A stretch of 14,386 nt of DNA from Candidatus Zixiibacteriota bacterium (GCA_022563625.1 JADFNA010000005.1:1-14386); one strand, 5' to 3'; shown: positions 1 through 7,033, counted from the first letter of the stretch. The notes: generated by a model not told the origin, from the sequence alone. Numbers and translations: made by a program.

Positions 1-10
1 CTCGCGGAGT

Positions 11-733
11 TTGTTTGTGTTCTCTGATGCGCATCTGGGCGCCAACGGCGCTGAGACAGAGAAGCTCAAGCGCGCCAAAATCGCCGAGCTGCTCTGTGCG
101 GTAAAAGCGCGCGGGTCACATCTGGTGATACTCGGTGATCTGTTTGATTTCTGGTTTGAGTACAAGAACGCAATTCCAAAACAACAGTTGCAGGTGATTT
201 TCGGCCTGGCGGACCTGGTGGCTTCGGGGATTCCTGTCGACTATGTCAGCGGTAATCATGATTTCTGGCTGGGTGATTTTTTGACACAGGAGGCCGGTAT
301 CACAATTCACCGCGACGAATATGAGTTGACAGAGCAGGGCAAGCGCATGTTTTTCATTCACGGTGACGGCCTGGCGCCGCAGGACTGGAAGTACCGCATA
401 CTCAAAAAAATACTGCGCAGTAAAACTAATATCGCGCTCTATCGCCTGCTGCCTGCCGACTGGGGAATCCCGCTGGCGCGCCGGGTATCGGACGCCTCAC
501 GCAAACACACCTCAAAGCGCACCGACCTCGGACTGCATAGTTTTCACGCGGCATACGAGAAGTATGCGCGAGAAAAATTGCAAGAGGGTTTTGACGCAGT
601 CCTGATCGGACATCTGCACACGCCGCTTTTCCATGACTGGCCGGAGGGTGTGTATATCAACACCGGCGAGTTTATCAAGCGCTTTAATTATGTTGAGATG
701 TCAGGCGGGAAGTTGGAGTTGAAGGAGTTGTGA
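11..733 (+). CDS. LpxH-like UDP-2,3-diacylglucosamine diphosphatase (calcineurin-like metallophosphoesterase)
   Basis: Members of this family cleave UDP-2,3-diacylglucosamine to lipid X and UMP in lipid A synthesis, acting at the cytoplasmic face of the inner membrane. The metal-binding blocks appear in family order, counted from the TTG at 11: SDAHLG (D6, H8), GDLFDFW (D43), GNHDFW (N82, H83), HGDG (H117) and GHLHTP (H201, H203). At 240 residues it matches the usual LpxH length. The FDFW block and a helical insert at about residues 120-190 favour an LpxH-type enzyme over a generic phosphatase, but a related enzyme with another substrate is possible. The start is uncertain: the frame is open to the left edge, no ribosome site is visible, and the first beta-strand is short, so the true start may lie outside the window. 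The gene stands alone and no terminator hairpin is evident after it. Confidence 0.85.
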   Translation: MFVFSDAHLGANGAETEKLKRAKIAELLCAVKARGSHLVILGDLFDFWFEYKNAIPKQQLQVIFGLADLVASGIPVDYVSGNHDFWLGDFLTQEAGITIHRDEYELTEQGKRMFFIHGDGLAPQDWKYRILKKILRSKTNIALYRLLPADWGIPLARRVSDASRKHTSKRTDLGLHSFHAAYEKYAREKLQEGFDAVLIGHLHTPLFHDWPEGVYINTGEFIKRFNYVEMSGGKLELKEL

Positions 734-855
734 ACTCGTTGTCTTGAAATCTATTAAGGGTAGATTCAACAGCGGCGGGGCTTGTTAGCGAAATGGGTTT
801 GTTTGGTGTATGTTTTTTTTCGGGGTGTGTGTGTTCTTTGCCGTGTGGATGTAGT

Positions 856-927
856 TCACCCACGGCGCCGATGATGTGTGCGGGCGTTGAGGGGGCTTGA
901 ATTGAGTTGTTTGCGGATGTTGGGCAT
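856..927 (-). CDS. possible 23-residue micro-ORF or decayed gene start
   Basis: An ATG at 927 (minus strand) is preceded by TAAGGAGA, with the AGGAG core 8 bases upstream of the start, a near-ideal Shine-Dalgarno. The frame encodes MPNIRKQLNSSPLNARTHHR and three more residues before TGA. The product is basic and lacks a hydrophobic segment. A neighbouring frame stays open past the stop, so this could be the 5' end of a broken gene. I do not recognise the peptide. The evidence is only the ribosome site plus a short open frame, so chance is a real alternative. Confidence 0.2.
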   Translation of the reverse strand: MPNIRKQLNSSPLNARTHHRRRG

Positions 928-1002
928 GTGTTTGTCTCCTTACCAATGATGGGCGTTGAGAATCTGCATGTAAGTGGTAGTGATTTTGGGAATGGGAAAC
1001 TT

Positions 1003-1028
1003 GGATAACTATTTCTGAGGTGTTATCC
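1003..1028. repeat. perfect 7-bp inverted repeat with 12-nt loop
   Basis: GGATAAC (1003-1009) and GTTATCC (1022-1028) are perfect inverse complements around a 12-base spacer. No T-run follows on the plus strand, though an A-run near 1038-1045 would read as a T-run before the stem on the minus strand, the wrong order for a terminator there. It could be an operator or a chance palindrome. Confidence 0.3.
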
Positions 1029-1213
1029 TATTAGAGAAGAAAAAACCCACCCGGCCGTTATGCTTGATTCTACATGGTTTTGATGAGTTTTCTTGGAGAG
1101 CTAGCGTTCTTGTGCAGCGCTGGCTCGAAGTACTGTCCGCTGAGCGCCTTGGGAACAATTGCGAAAGTCGCGCTTTTAGTAGCATGCTGTTATTAAGTGT
1201 CTCAAAGGGCTTG

Positions 1214-2158
1214 TCACTCTAGCATGTGAAGAATACTTTCATGCGCTTCGCGGAGAGTATCAGCGCTGGCGCTCAATGCACGGGACTCTACTTCATCCAG
1301 CGTAATATCTAACACAGCAGTAACTCCTCTCGCTCCGAGAACTGACGGGAGCGACAACGTTACGCCATACTGAGTGTGAAATGTTCCGACAGGTACAACC
1401 ATCCTTTCGTCCCGGAGCATCGCTTCGACCAATCTCGCCGTTACAATTCCGATTCCATGCTGGCTTGCGCCTATTCCCTCAATTATCTCTATGTTCGCAT
1501 ACTTTACTGCTGATTCGACTTCATTGCGAAACTTGACAGGGTCCAACTGCTTCGCCTCCGCAAGTCTAAGTACGCTCTCGCCCCCGACTTGCGCAGTACT
1601 CCACACGTACACCTGAGATGTTCCATGTTCGCCGATTACGTTGGCTTCTACTGACGCTGGATGGCATTCTAGTCGCCGGGCTATCTGTAGACGAAATCGC
1701 AGGCTATCAAGGTAAGTCCCCGTACTTACAATGCTGGCATTAGGAAGGAGGTGTTTTGCAACGTCCGCCAGCGCATCCGGGGGGTCTGTCACAACAAGAA
1801 TTATCGCCTTTGGAGCAGCTCTCGCTATCTGTGGGATAATGTTCTTATATATCGCCGCATTGTCGGGTAAGAGAAGAAGTCGGCCGCGTTTGTCGTTACG
1901 ATCTATCGCACCACCAGAGCGCTCGTTGATTCCTGCAGTTATTACAATAATGTCGGAGTTGGACAGGTCGCTTATTGAACCGGCCTCGATTCGCGTAGCC
2001 GGGCAGAGCAACTCTCCGTGGGACAGATCATTTGCAAGACCTCTTGCTTTCTCTGTCACAATGTCATTTAGGACGATGTGCTCGCACGACCCTCTGAGAA
2101 GCATGGCCTTCGCACATGCAGCTCCAACAAAGCCGGCCCCGATGATTCCTATTTTCAT
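1214..2158 (-). CDS. atypical lactate/malate dehydrogenase family protein
   Basis: The family performs NAD-dependent interconversion of 2-hydroxy and 2-oxo acids in the cytoplasm. The 314 residues match the usual length. Visible landmarks are GAGFVG (7-12), D32 at the end of beta-2 (predicts NAD over NADP), TAG (74-76), LDSLRFR (D151, R154) and GEHG with the catalytic His (H178). Two features are unusual. The normally invariant Asn of the (V/T)NP motif is Asp (TDPPD, D125), and the substrate-specificity loop (about 77-99) is longer by roughly 6-8 residues. R80 and R87 could be the malate-dehydrogenase-type substrate arginines, but the loop alignment is ambiguous. The ATG at 2158 follows AAAGGA at good spacing, and the gene begins 23 bases after the stop of the membrane-anchored gene, so the two are probably cotranscribed. 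Substrate unknown. Confidence 0.82.
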   Translation of the reverse strand: MKIGIIGAGFVGAACAKAMLLRGSCEHIVLNDIVTEKARGLANDLSHGELLCPATRIEAGSISDLSNSDIIVITAGINERSGGAIDRNDKRGRLLLLPDNAAIYKNIIPQIARAAPKAIILVVTDPPDALADVAKHLLPNASIVSTGTYLDSLRFRLQIARRLECHPASVEANVIGEHGTSQVYVWSTAQVGGESVLRLAEAKQLDPVKFRNEVESAVKYANIEIIEGIGASQHGIGIVTARLVEAMLRDERMVVPVGTFHTQYGVTLSLPSVLGARGVTAVLDITLDEVESRALSASADTLREAHESILHMLE

Positions 2159-2181
2159 TCTGTTGTCCTTTCCCTCGGGAG

Positions 2182-2994
2182 TTACCTGTTGGCTTCGTTT
2201 TCTTCTGTGAATGTAGCATAAGTATTTGTAAAATCCTCCATATTCGCAATATTCTCCGAAATTGTAATTAAAAAACTATGTAAGGCCACCAACTCGTTGA
2301 GAAGATTTTGTTCTGTTTCCTTGACTTCAATTCCTACAATATTAACGAGATGCTTTAGTGGCTTCATAGACATCTCCCAGTGCATAACGGCTCCCATAGG
2401 TTTTTTCCTTTTATTCAGGAGGATTGCGAATCCAAAAGATGGAGGGGGATTGAAGGTTCCTTTTTCTACCCGTTTGATGAGGTAGACGTTAACCTTGCGC
2501 TTTTCGTTCGGTGGGGAGATTATCATGTCGAGATGCTGTTTGAGGCCGTCTTGGGTAATGCGGGTCGTATTTGTCTTTTTCTCTTCTTGTATAGCATCGA
2601 ATCTGAAGATGCGTTTTACCGTAGTGCACTTATTGAAGTTCAGGTCGTAATACTCTTTCGCAAATGGACCTTTGTTACCACATAGCGCCAATAGCGAGTA
2701 CCCCTCTTTTTTGCCAACGGAATTTACAAGATTCATCAGGGCTTCTCCTGTTCCGTCTATGCCGATGAAGCGAGATTTTCTCAGTTCACTGCGTGCTGTG
2801 TCGTTCAGTTCCAACAGGGGCAAGATAGTATTTTCAAATACTACGGGTGGTTGCGGCTTGGTTTTTGTGTCCTGGGGCAGTCCCACTTTACGTCTAAGCC
2901 GGGCAGCGATGGTAGAGACCACATCATGCGCGATTGCTCCGATGATCGCTCCGATGATTGCACTGATAATAGCGATGAAAAGAGGGGAATCCAT
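2182..2994 (-). CDS. N-terminally membrane-anchored protein of unknown function
   Basis: I do not recognise this 270-residue protein. The chosen ATG at 2994 follows AAGGAG at 9 bases and opens directly into a glycine-zipper hydrophobic helix (residues 5-22, FIAIISAIIGAIIGAIAH). A basic segment (RLRRK) follows, then an apparently soluble alpha/beta domain from about residue 55 with motifs FIGIDGTGEA, YSLLALCGNKG and MGAVMHWEM. The frame also stays open up to an ATG at 3165, giving 327 residues, but an extended -10 element lies inside that extension, which favours the shorter form. Alternating strands and helices faintly recall degenerate phospholipase-D-like folds; I cannot support that from motifs. 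The gene is visibly richer in A+T than its neighbours, suggesting acquisition. It is the first gene of a probable operon with the dehydrogenase homologue, and its soluble domain is likely cytoplasmic. Confidence 0.65.
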   Translation of the reverse strand: MDSPLFIAIISAIIGAIIGAIAHDVVSTIAARLRRKVGLPQDTKTKPQPPVVFENTILPLLELNDTARSELRKSRFIGIDGTGEALMNLVNSVGKKEGYSLLALCGNKGPFAKEYYDLNFNKCTTVKRIFRFDAIQEEKKTNTTRITQDGLKQHLDMIISPPNEKRKVNVYLIKRVEKGTFNPPPSFGFAILLNKRKKPMGAVMHWEMSMKPLKHLVNIVGIEVKETEQNLLNELVALHSFLITISENIANMEDFTNTYATFTEENEANR

Positions 2995-3078
2995 AAATGC
3001 AATCTCCTTGAGTTTAAAAAAACTAACAACTATCTTGAATCCCGTCTTTCGTCCGTCTGACCACTGATGATTCACCGT

Positions 3079-3087
3079 TTTATACCA
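3079..3087 (-). promoter_or_regulatory. extended -10 promoter for the membrane protein/dehydrogenase pair
   Basis: On the minus strand the sequence reads TGGTATAAA, an extended -10 (TGn plus TATAAA). No good -35 is visible, which is typical of extended -10 promoters. Transcription would begin near 3072 and leave a 5' leader of roughly 78 bases before the ATG at 2994. Confidence 0.4.
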
Positions 3088-3254
3088 GCAATAAGCGAAC
3101 ACGAGATTAGCAGAATCTAACTCACTCATTGCTTCTTGGCAATGGCTCTTCTTCTGTTCCTTCATTTCGTAAGCTTCCCCACTCCAATCTAATACTCTTA
3201 GTCCTCTCTGGGCAAACTAGTTGGAGCGGCCAACCTCAATCGTGATGCAATTTT

Positions 3255-3575
3255 CTACAGCCGCTTCCACATCACCTTATGCGGGCCGATTCTGGGTGGC
3301 GCGAACATTTCGCCGAAATACTTGAAGTCTGCTTTTTCATAAAATGCGAATGCTGTTTGGCGCGCGTTACACCAGACAAATTTTATGCCCTCGCCTTCGA
3401 TGCGTATCAGGCCGCGCTCCAATAGTCTCATGCCGATTCCCTTTCCGCGATAATCCGTATTGTCGCCATGCCGCGAATGCGAAACTGAGGTGATTCATCA
3501 AACTCCGGTCGGAATGCCAATATAGCGCCAATTGCCGGATAATGTGAAGTCTCTGGGGCGCAAATGTGACATAGC
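3255..3575 (-). pseudogene. GNAT-family N-acetyltransferase, frameshifted and 5'-truncated
   Basis: Reading the minus strand, two frames together give an acetyltransferase. The upstream frame encodes AIGAILAFRPEFDESP and then QFRIRGMAT. After a -1 shift near 3458-3469 the next frame gives DNTDYRGKGIGMRLLERG, later ARQTAFAFYEKADFKYFGE, and ends GPHKVMWKRL followed by TAG at 3255-3257. RGKGIG is the acetyl-CoA pyrophosphate-binding loop of the GNAT fold, and the FYEK...G tail with PH-x-MxKRL is typical of one GNAT group. The N-terminal strands are missing: coding similarity fades near 3575, next to a dispersed repeat at 3587-3625. With a lost start and a frameshift, the gene looks dead. A single-base sequencing error could explain the shift but not the missing 5' end. 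Confidence 0.75.
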
Positions 3576-3586
3576 TGCGATGTGGG

Positions 3587-3625
3587 AGAGATTGCCACGT
3601 CGCTTCGCTCCTCGCAAAGACAATC
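3587..3625. repeat. dispersed palindromic intergenic repeat
   Basis: On the minus strand the core reads TTTGCGAGGAGCGAAGCGAC followed by GTGGCAATCTC. The ends are inverted: ATTGC on one side and GCAAAGACAAT on the other. From memory, this GCGAGGAGCGAAGCGA...GCAATCT motif recurs between genes in many unrelated bacterial genomes; I have not searched for it here. It sits exactly where the acetyltransferase homology disappears, so insertion may have destroyed that gene's 5' end. Confidence 0.6.
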
Positions 3626-3732
3626 AGGGGTTTATCAACACGCCCGAGCGTCCGTGCAACGCACTCGCCGGGTGGGCCATAAGTCCATATAAATTACAGA
3701 TTTCGCTTGGGCAAATCCGCCCCGGCGTTGTG

Positions 3733-3748
3733 CCCGGCGCTTGCCGGG
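3733..3748. promoter_or_regulatory. GC-rich hairpin overlapping the kinase -35 region
   Basis: CCCGGC (3733-3738), loop GCTT and GCCGGG (3743-3748) form a perfect 6-bp stem. A second CCCGGCG copy at 3721-3727 could pair with the same 3' arm, giving an alternative structure. The stem covers the candidate -35 hexamer at 3741-3746, so it may be an operator. No T-run follows it, so an intrinsic terminator is less likely. Confidence 0.4.
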
Positions 3749-3769
3749 AGTCGGTTTGGGATATATAAT
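3741..3769 (+). promoter_or_regulatory. sigma70-type promoter for the kinase, predicted leaderless transcript
   Basis: A perfect TATAAT at 3764-3769 is preceded at 17 bases by TTGCCG (3741-3746, four of six matches to TTGACA). The expected transcription start, about 7 bases past the -10, falls at 3776-3778, on or next to the kinase ATG. No Shine-Dalgarno precedes that ATG, which agrees with leaderless translation. Confidence 0.5.
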
Positions 3770-3777
3770 CGTTGGTG

Positions 3778-5724
3778 ATGGATAAGGCGTTTGTCAGCGG
3801 ATACAAGATTATCCGGCAGGTTGGTGAGGGCGGGATGGCCGTGGTCTATCTGGCGCAGCATAGGGATGTCCCGGACCATAAGGTCATTATGAAAGAGCTC
3901 AAAGACCCTAATCTGGCTGCCCGTTTTCTCAAAGAGGCCAATCATCTGGCCCGGTTAGACCATCCGCGCATTTGTCCGATCTTCCATTTTTTCACCGAGG
4001 ACAATCGCACATTTATCCTGATGAAATATGTCGAGGGTGAAACACTCAAAGAAACCCTAGACCGACGGGGGGCGCTGTCAATTCCTGAAAGTCTCAGGAT
4101 CACGGCCGACTTGCTCGATGCGCTGAGTTATGCCCACAAGAAGAAAATCTACCATCGGGATATCAAGCCCAGCAATATCATGATTGACTCTGAGGGCAAT
4201 ACTATGGTCATCGATTTTGGCATCGCCAAAAGCGAGGAAGACCCGGATATGACGCAGGAAGGTTCGTTTTGCGGTACGCCGCATTTTGCTTCCCCCGAAC
4301 AATTTTATTCGGCGTCCACAACCGACTGGGCGCTGGCGGATATATATGCCCTCGGTGTGACGCTGTTCTTGCTGGTGACGGGGGAATATCCATTTCCGGG
4401 ACAAAATTGGATGGAAATAGCCGAGTCCAAACGTTCGACAAATCCTCCCAAGCCCAGCGCCAAGAACAAGAACGTGCCGGCCCAATTCGACCGATTGGTT
4501 CTCTCGGCGCTCAGCCGGGACCCGCGAAAAAGATTCCAGTCCGCCGCAGATATGCTCAGCGCGCTTGTCGAAGTGCAAAAAGAGATCCCGAGTTCGACTG
4601 CAGAGGATTTGGAATACACGAGAACAATCGTCAGTCACACGAAATCCGCCGCCAAACCTCGCCGCAAAATTCTCTGGCCCTCGCTTGCCGCCGCCGCGGT
4701 TGTGACCGCGCTGGTGATCTGGCAATGGCCTGATCTGACTGGATTTTCTGGAGGGCCTAACACGGCGCCGACAATCAGTGATTTGGGCCCATACACGGTG
4801 GCGGCTGAAAGCGCGCTGAGTTTTTTGGTTGTGGCTACTGATCCGGACAGCGACCAGCTTAGTTTGAACGCCAGCGGATTACCCTCCGGGGCGGCATTCG
4901 TCGATCATGGTGACAATACCGGATCATTTACCTGGACACCGGACTCAAATCAGGTTGGCTTACACAATCTGAGTATTCTTGTCAGCGACGGACAGGACAG
5001 CGCCAGCGATGACATCACGATTGTTGTGCAGGGCGCGGATGTGACAGGCGCCAACGGTATTATTGAATTATCAGTGACGCCCTCGGCAGATGTGTATCTG
5101 GATGACAGTTTGATTGCTAAGAATGTCCGGGGAGCGGTGACATTTGCCGCTGCCGTTGGCAGGCGGGTTGTGAAAATGCGAAACGCTGAGGCCGCTGTCC
5201 CCGAATGGATTGACACACTTCTTATTCAGAAGAACCAGACAACAAAAGCGAATCACAATTTCGTTATCCAGCGCCCTGCGGCGAAACAAACAGGAGTGAT
5301 CAGCTTATCGGTTACACCGGAGGGTGATCTGTATATTGACGGGAAATTGATTGGCCGGGCGAAGAGTTCGTTCAGCGAAACGCTGGATGTTGGCCAGCAT
5401 GTGATCAAACTGGAAAATAGCGGAGCGAAGACGCCGGCGCTTTTTGATACGATTATAATTACTGGAAACGAATCACTGAACAGAAGCTATACGTTTGATA
5501 TGATTCCTGAATTGGGAAGTTTGACAATCGGTTCGGCGCCTATGGGCGCCAGGATATATATAAACGGAGAACTGCAATCAGAAAAGGCTCCCTTTACATT
5601 CTCATTGCCGCCGGGCAGTTATCGGGTGCGGGTCGAAACCCAGGACCAGAGCCGGAGAAAAGATACGATTGTGGAAGTGACTGCCGGAGAGTTGCAGCGG
5701 TTCATCGCCAAGTTCGGACCCTAG
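3778..5724 (+). CDS. receptor-type Ser/Thr protein kinase with Ig-like and three PEGA domains
   Basis: A membrane-spanning Hanks-type kinase of 648 residues. The cytoplasmic catalytic domain (about 8-270) has the glycine loop GEGGMAVVY, ATP-binding K39 in VIMKELK, a helix-C glutamate in FLKEAN, HRDIKPSN (126-133), DFG (146-148), a GTPHFASPEQ activation segment and DIYALG. All catalytic residues are present, so activity is expected. A basic juxtamembrane linker and one transmembrane helix (about 299-318) follow. The outer part has one putative-Ig/cadherin-like domain (about 328-418, with ATDPDSDQL and GSFTWTPDSNQVG) and three PEGA units (about 428-505, 507-578, 581-645) with YLDD, YIDGKLIG and YINGEL cores. 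PEGA and Ig-like domains commonly bind envelope polymers or proteins, so a periplasmic sensor role is inferred. The ATG at 3778 is preferred over in-frame TTG 3772 and GTG 3775 because of the promoter position. Downstream genes encode envelope proteins. Confidence 0.93.
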   Translation: MDKAFVSGYKIIRQVGEGGMAVVYLAQHRDVPDHKVIMKELKDPNLAARFLKEANHLARLDHPRICPIFHFFTEDNRTFILMKYVEGETLKETLDRRGALSIPESLRITADLLDALSYAHKKKIYHRDIKPSNIMIDSEGNTMVIDFGIAKSEEDPDMTQEGSFCGTPHFASPEQFYSASTTDWALADIYALGVTLFLLVTGEYPFPGQNWMEIAESKRSTNPPKPSAKNKNVPAQFDRLVLSALSRDPRKRFQSAADMLSALVEVQKEIPSSTAEDLEYTRTIVSHTKSAAKPRRKILWPSLAAAAVVTALVIWQWPDLTGFSGGPNTAPTISDLGPYTVAAESALSFLVVATDPDSDQLSLNASGLPSGAAFVDHGDNTGSFTWTPDSNQVGLHNLSILVSDGQDSASDDITIVVQGADVTGANGIIELSVTPSADVYLDDSLIAKNVRGAVTFAAAVGRRVVKMRNAEAAVPEWIDTLLIQKNQTTKANHNFVIQRPAAKQTGVISLSVTPEGDLYIDGKLIGRAKSSFSETLDVGQHVIKLENSGAKTPALFDTIIITGNESLNRSYTFDMIPELGSLTIGSAPMGARIYINGELQSEKAPFTFSLPPGSYRVRVETQDQSRRKDTIVEVTAGELQRFIAKFGP

Positions 5725-5785
5725 CCGAGCGTCTTGAGCGGCGCAAATTCTCTTTTAAATGATTGTAGCACAATAAGTTAAAGAC

Positions 5786-5812
5786 ACGGACAGCGGGTTC
5801 GAATCCATCCGT
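5786..5812. repeat. imperfect palindrome with tRNA T-arm-like core
   Basis: ACGGA (5786-5790) and TCCGT (5808-5812) are inverted around GGGTTCGAATCC, which is itself nearly palindromic. The core resembles a tRNA T-loop, but no D-arm, anticodon arm or acceptor stem accompanies it. It lies between the kinase and the envelope cluster and could be a regulator-binding site, a tRNA-derived scar or an attachment remnant. Confidence 0.3.
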
Positions 5813-5861
5813 TCATTCAGAAACTGTGCAAAATGAGAGCAGGAACTCAGTGAATGTGGAC

Positions 5862-5889
5862 TTGACGAATCCAGATTTGGCTGTACATT
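5862..5889 (+). promoter_or_regulatory. possible promoter of the CsgG/barrel/lipoprotein cluster
   Basis: TTGACG (5862-5867, five of six to the -35 consensus) and TACATT (5884-5889, four of six to the -10) are separated by 16 bases. The predicted start near 5896 would leave a leader of about 36 bases including the AAAGGAG ribosome site. If real, the cluster can be expressed separately from the kinase. Confidence 0.35.
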
Positions 5890-5931
5890 AGTGTTGCGAA
5901 CTGAGTGGAACGCGTATTGAAAGGAGTCATT

Positions 5932-7005
5932 ATGTATTCAATATTACTGGATAACCTGTACCCATCAATGATGCGGGTATTCTTGATCGGATGTATTTTA
6001 GCAGCGCTTATGCCGTTTATTCGCGCTGGAACACCCGAACAAGCTGAAAGCGAAAACGTTGTTTCGGTCGGATTGACAGAGGCGCTTCATATGTATGTCG
6101 AGACACAATTTGATGCGGGGATCACCCATGCCCGCAGTCTGTTCAGCCGCAGCGTGTCGGCCTCCGACACCATCGCGATATACGAATATCTGAGTGTCTG
6201 CACGTATGCCAAAGGCAAGGATTACCGCACCGCCGCTTATGGTTACCTGGATTCGATGAATACGGTTGGACCCTGCTTGAACCCGCTGCCGCAGGAGTTT
6301 TGGCCGCGTGAGCTGGCTGACAAATGGTATGGCCTGATGCAGGCCAAAGGCAGCATCACCTGCCCGGAGGAATCAGATGCGGGGCTTACTACGATCGCAT
6401 TTCTTCCGTTTGACAATTTTTCTGTGGAAAAACATCAAAAGCGCCTGGGGCGCTTGAGTTCCGCATTAGCCGAGTTTTTTGCCTATGATTTTTCTTCATA
6501 CAGCGGTTTGAAAGTTGTTGAACGCACGAAGATGGATTATCTGCTCAAAGAGCAGGAATTAGTGAAAGACGGTAGAGTTGACAAAGCCACAGCAATTAAA
6601 CTGGGGAAAATTATCGGCGCCAAAATGATGGTCTTTGGAGTGATTTCCCAGTTTGATGACAAGAGCGCACGCATGGGAGTCAAGGTGGTAAATGTCGAAA
6701 CTTCTGAAATAATTACTTCTGTGGACAGGGAAGGGAAGCCGGATTTCAACCGCATGCAAAAGGAGCTGGTCGAGGAGCTGGCCAAAAAGCTCGACATGAA
6801 ATTGAACGAAGATACGAAAAAAATACTCAAAGAGAGCGGTACAAAATCGATGGATGCGCTCGACATGTACGCCCGGGGTTTGGAGTATATGGATAGATAC
6901 GATTACAAGCTGGCCTATGAATACTTCAAGAAAGCCTACGAAGCTGACAATGGTTTTGTCCAGGCGAAAACAAAAATGGAAACATACTGGCCGTTAGTCG
7001 GCTAG
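5932..7005 (+). CDS. secreted CsgG-domain protein with C-terminal TPR-like segment
   Basis: This 357-residue protein carries a CsgG-type alpha/beta domain (about 154-285): strand TIAFLPFDNF, helix, then LKVVERTKMDYLLKEQEL, a KLGKIIGAKMMVFGVI segment and VNVETSEI. CsgG-family proteins act in the periplasm or outer membrane, some as secretion pores and others as assembly factors. The N-terminal part (about 45-145) is helical and TPR-like, and the C-terminus (about 310-352, MYARGLEYMDRYDYKLAYEYF) is another TPR-like pair. A signal peptide is visible (MMRVFLIGCILAALMPFIRA), without a convincing lipobox. The ATG at 5932 follows AAAGGAG with 5-base spacing and beats the in-frame GTG at 5905; the ATG codons at 5968 or 5971 are alternatives. 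It is the first of four close genes, and the next gene encodes a paralogue with the same CsgG-then-TPR order. A pore role is not shown. Confidence 0.82.
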   Translation: MYSILLDNLYPSMMRVFLIGCILAALMPFIRAGTPEQAESENVVSVGLTEALHMYVETQFDAGITHARSLFSRSVSASDTIAIYEYLSVCTYAKGKDYRTAAYGYLDSMNTVGPCLNPLPQEFWPRELADKWYGLMQAKGSITCPEESDAGLTTIAFLPFDNFSVEKHQKRLGRLSSALAEFFAYDFSSYSGLKVVERTKMDYLLKEQELVKDGRVDKATAIKLGKIIGAKMMVFGVISQFDDKSARMGVKVVNVETSEIITSVDREGKPDFNRMQKELVEELAKKLDMKLNEDTKKILKESGTKSMDALDMYARGLEYMDRYDYKLAYEYFKKAYEADNGFVQAKTKMETYWPLVG

Positions 7006-7033
7006 CGTACTGTAAGCGCTCGATACCCTCGCC

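Larger units (their letters stand above)
734..1213. other. gene-poor intergenic region (480 bp)
   Basis: No convincing gene covers this stretch between convergent neighbours. It holds a 23-codon micro-ORF on the minus strand (856-927), a perfect 7-bp inverted repeat (1003-1028) and a 10-bp direct repeat GGGCGTTGAG at 882-891 and 951-960. The section around 780-900 is strongly G/T-biased on the plus strand, unlike the coding sequence beside it. I see no tRNA, no clear terminator with a T-tract and no coherent pseudogene. Confidence 0.5.
5725..5931. other. intergenic region between kinase and CsgG cluster
   Basis: The 207 bases contain no gene. They include an imperfect palindrome at 5786-5812 and a plausible promoter at 5862-5889, and end in the ribosome site of the next gene. 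No T-tract terminator for the kinase is visible. Confidence 0.5.

Noticed and set aside
2994..3165. Longer N-terminus for the membrane protein from the ATG at 3165
   Set aside because: The frame is open, but the AAGGAG site at the ATG at 2994 and the extended -10 at 3079-3087 inside the extension favour the shorter protein. The longer form is not excluded.
3532..3768. Open frame (78 codons) upstream of the kinase
   Set aside because: It runs across the acetyltransferase remnant, the dispersed repeat and the promoter hairpin. The translation includes the repeat-derived LPRRFAPRKD, a typical spurious product.
4078..4725. Long antisense open frame across the kinase gene
   Set aside because: The opposite strand encodes a complete kinase domain with all motifs, and the antisense translation shows no recognisable domain or ribosome site.
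5781..5820. tRNA gene suggested by GGGTTCGAATCC
   Set aside because: Only the T-loop-like core is present. The T-stem has mismatches and no D-arm, anticodon arm or acceptor stem can be built around it.
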